A DNA stretch of 64,000 nucleotides from Symsagittifera roscoffensis (taxonomy: Eukaryota; Xenacoelomorpha; Acoela; Convolutidae), in assembly GCF_963678635.1 (NCBI RefSeq), contig NC_087066.1, positions 23,861,609-23,925,608 on the forward strand, written 5' to 3'. Numbering within the stretch: the stretch's first letter is position 1; each line of letters opens with the position of its first letter. Made by a program: the position numbers and the translations under genes. The notes under the pieces were generated by a model. The model saw only the letters and a program-made list of their open reading frames with translations, was not told the DNA's origin and did no database searches. Shown here in pieces: positions 62,909 to 64,000 of the stretch.

Positions 62909-63879
62909 TCACGAGCTGCAGTTGTTGCTTGTGTATCGCCGGACACTGTCAACTCCCGTTTTCTTTATCGTTTCTCGGGAGAAATCCACTCTGCCCGTGT
63001 CGTCCATTCTTCCATAGGGTGCAGTCACCCCTGAACCTGGCGAATTCCTTTTAGCGACTAGTTGTCCAGCGGTTTCTATCAACTTCCGCACTGTCTGCTC
63101 CACGACTGGGTCACCTAGGGTATCACTTGGGTCCGGGATTGTCACTCTCCCTGTCGTAGTCGGGGTTCGCACCTCCGTCGTCTGACTTAGTTCGCGAGGC
63201 GTTAGGAGCTCTATCGGGGACTGCCCACCAGGAAAATTCTTTGCGGGTATCGCTTTTTCCGTGCCGTCGTCAACGCCAGCCGTTCCGATCGCTCTCTATA
63301 TTCTTGCCTCAAGCGTTCTATTTCCTGACCCTGTTTCTTGGTGCATTCTTCAAACAGTTTCTTCCACATATCCCTGTCTTCTTCTACACTGAGCATAGTC
63401 TTAGTCACTTGATCTAGTTCTTTTCTCGTCTTCTTCAGTTCTTGCATCGTAGCGTTCAGATCTTGCAATGTTTCATTCGTCTGAACTTCTTCCTCTACTC
63501 TCGCTCGCCTCTGTGGTGGCACAGCTGCTCTCAGTAGTGAACTAGACGAGGCAGCCTCGCTGTTCATTTCCTGATGCATTCTCCTCAGACCAGGCCTAGG
63601 CTTGCTTGGCAGAGGCATCTTACCTGGTTGGTAGGTCCTGAAACTTCCCAATCCAGGCTCGTTCGCCAAGTCTTTTCTTGAGAGAGCCCCGTTTCTCCAC
63701 CTCATTACTCTCATGTTCGGGCGGTGTAGTACTCCTATTTCTCCATATGCTGCCATCAAAAAGATTTCCGTGGGGCGGTCCCCACGGTTATCATGCCCCA
63801 AGATGTTTATTAAGGCGGCCAGTAACATGACTACCTCTGGGTCCATATACTCGTTCAAATCGAAGTTGCCTTTCTTCAT
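62909..63879 (-). pseudogene. Coiled-coil segment and SGNH linker of element D
   Basis: 63879-63211 (222 codons) runs from the same ATG as B through EPGLGSFRTYQPGKMPLP and across the point of the B amber codon (RRARVEEEVQTNETLQDLNA) into a long coiled coil. 63172-62909 continues with TTGRVTIPDPSDTLGDPVVE then QTVRKLIETAGQLVAKRN, open across the point where B has a frameshift before its SGNH frame. Best evidence that coiled coil and SGNH were one protein. Confidence 0.65.
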
Positions 63880-63929
63880 CTAGGATTCGATTCTTATTAT
63901 CAGTTTGATCAATAGAAATCAGGTGAATG

Positions 63930-64000
63930 CGGTCTAGTACTGCAGCTATACACCAGTCTTCCGTAATAAGCGGCTCGGCTTGTACTCAGTCTTTAAAAAC
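63930..64000 (-). pseudogene. Integrase C-terminal tail of element D
   Basis: The + strand ...CGGCTCGGCTTGTACTCAGT matches B 44330-44353 (end of the GPF domain) and ACACCAGTCTTCCG matches the A integrase end (EDW). Directly next to the 3'-module upstream region at 63929, so the macro domain and most of the spacer are deleted in D. Only 70 bp, but the two-part match is clear. Confidence 0.6.

Larger units (their letters stand above)
56530..64000 (-). mobile_element. Element D: decayed 3' part of a giant LTR element
   Basis: From the right edge: a short piece of integrase tail, then the whole 3' module in the same order as A (coiled coil, SGNH, linker, 600, 411, 212, 836), then the LTR. Closest to B. 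Gag and most of pol lie beyond the window. Many frameshifts and stops, but several boundaries that are broken in A and B are open here. Confidence 0.85.

Noticed and set aside
63920-63945. Possible splice junction (D as a retrocopy of a spliced 3'-module RNA)
   Set aside because: The sense sequence at the break has no AG acceptor and the joined part is integrase tail, not a leader; a deletion explains it.
54483-64000. tRNA or small RNA genes in non-coding stretches
   Set aside because: I scanned the leaders, spacers and LTRs for tRNA boxes and cloverleaf-like stems and saw none that holds up by eye.

Overview
The window is eukaryotic repeat DNA, probably from an animal genome draft (a run of N at 26988-27187 marks a scaffold gap). 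I cannot name the species. I find no host gene, tRNA, rRNA or CRISPR array. Essentially all 64 kb is made of very large Ty3/gypsy-type LTR retroelements of one superfamily, in four copies that I call C, A, B and D from left to right. C lies on the + strand; A, B and D lie on the - strand.

Element A (about 4001 to the gap at 27187) is the reference copy. Two 99%-identical LTR copies, offset by exactly 21,635 bp, flank an internal region, giving an inferred full length near 23.2 kb, about three to four times a usual gypsy element. In transcription order (right to left) it has: 5' LTR, a 1.9 kb leader with a 14-bp minisatellite, gag with two CCHC knuckles, protease, RT (YVDD), RNase H, an acidic tether, integrase (HHCC, DDx35E, GPF) and a C-terminal macro (ADP-ribose-binding-like) domain. 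A 0.46 kb spacer with 20-bp direct repeats follows, then an 8.8 kb 3' module in the position where retroviruses carry env. This module holds a coiled-coil segment, an SGNH/GDSL hydrolase, a linker, a 600-aa unknown with an SGNH-like start, a 411-aa unknown, a 212-aa unknown and an 836-aa Cys/His-containing unknown. The 3' LTR closes the element.

Element C (1-3971) shows only the end of the 836-aa-family gene, a polypurine tract and a 3' LTR, and meets A tail to tail. Element B (27188-54482) is an older copy with a leader minisatellite of different sequence, a protease that has lost its catalytic segment, and a 3' part rearranged into near-identical 4.6 kb tandem units in which the 836 family is fused to the 600 family. 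A diverged LTR (about 54483-56529) separates B from D, whose 3' module (56616-63929) is badly decayed and whose macro domain is deleted.

Nearly every gene is broken by frameshifts or stops, but the breaks differ between copies. Where one copy is broken another is usually open. Cross-reading the copies suggests two ancestral polyproteins: Gag-Pol-macro, and one very long 3' polyprotein. The main discoveries are this giant architecture, the macro and SGNH domains, the leader minisatellites at one position in A and B, a conserved LTR block containing a mini-ORF beginning MALLG, and a 13/14-mer that recurs in sense orientation in different reading frames and in LTRs.
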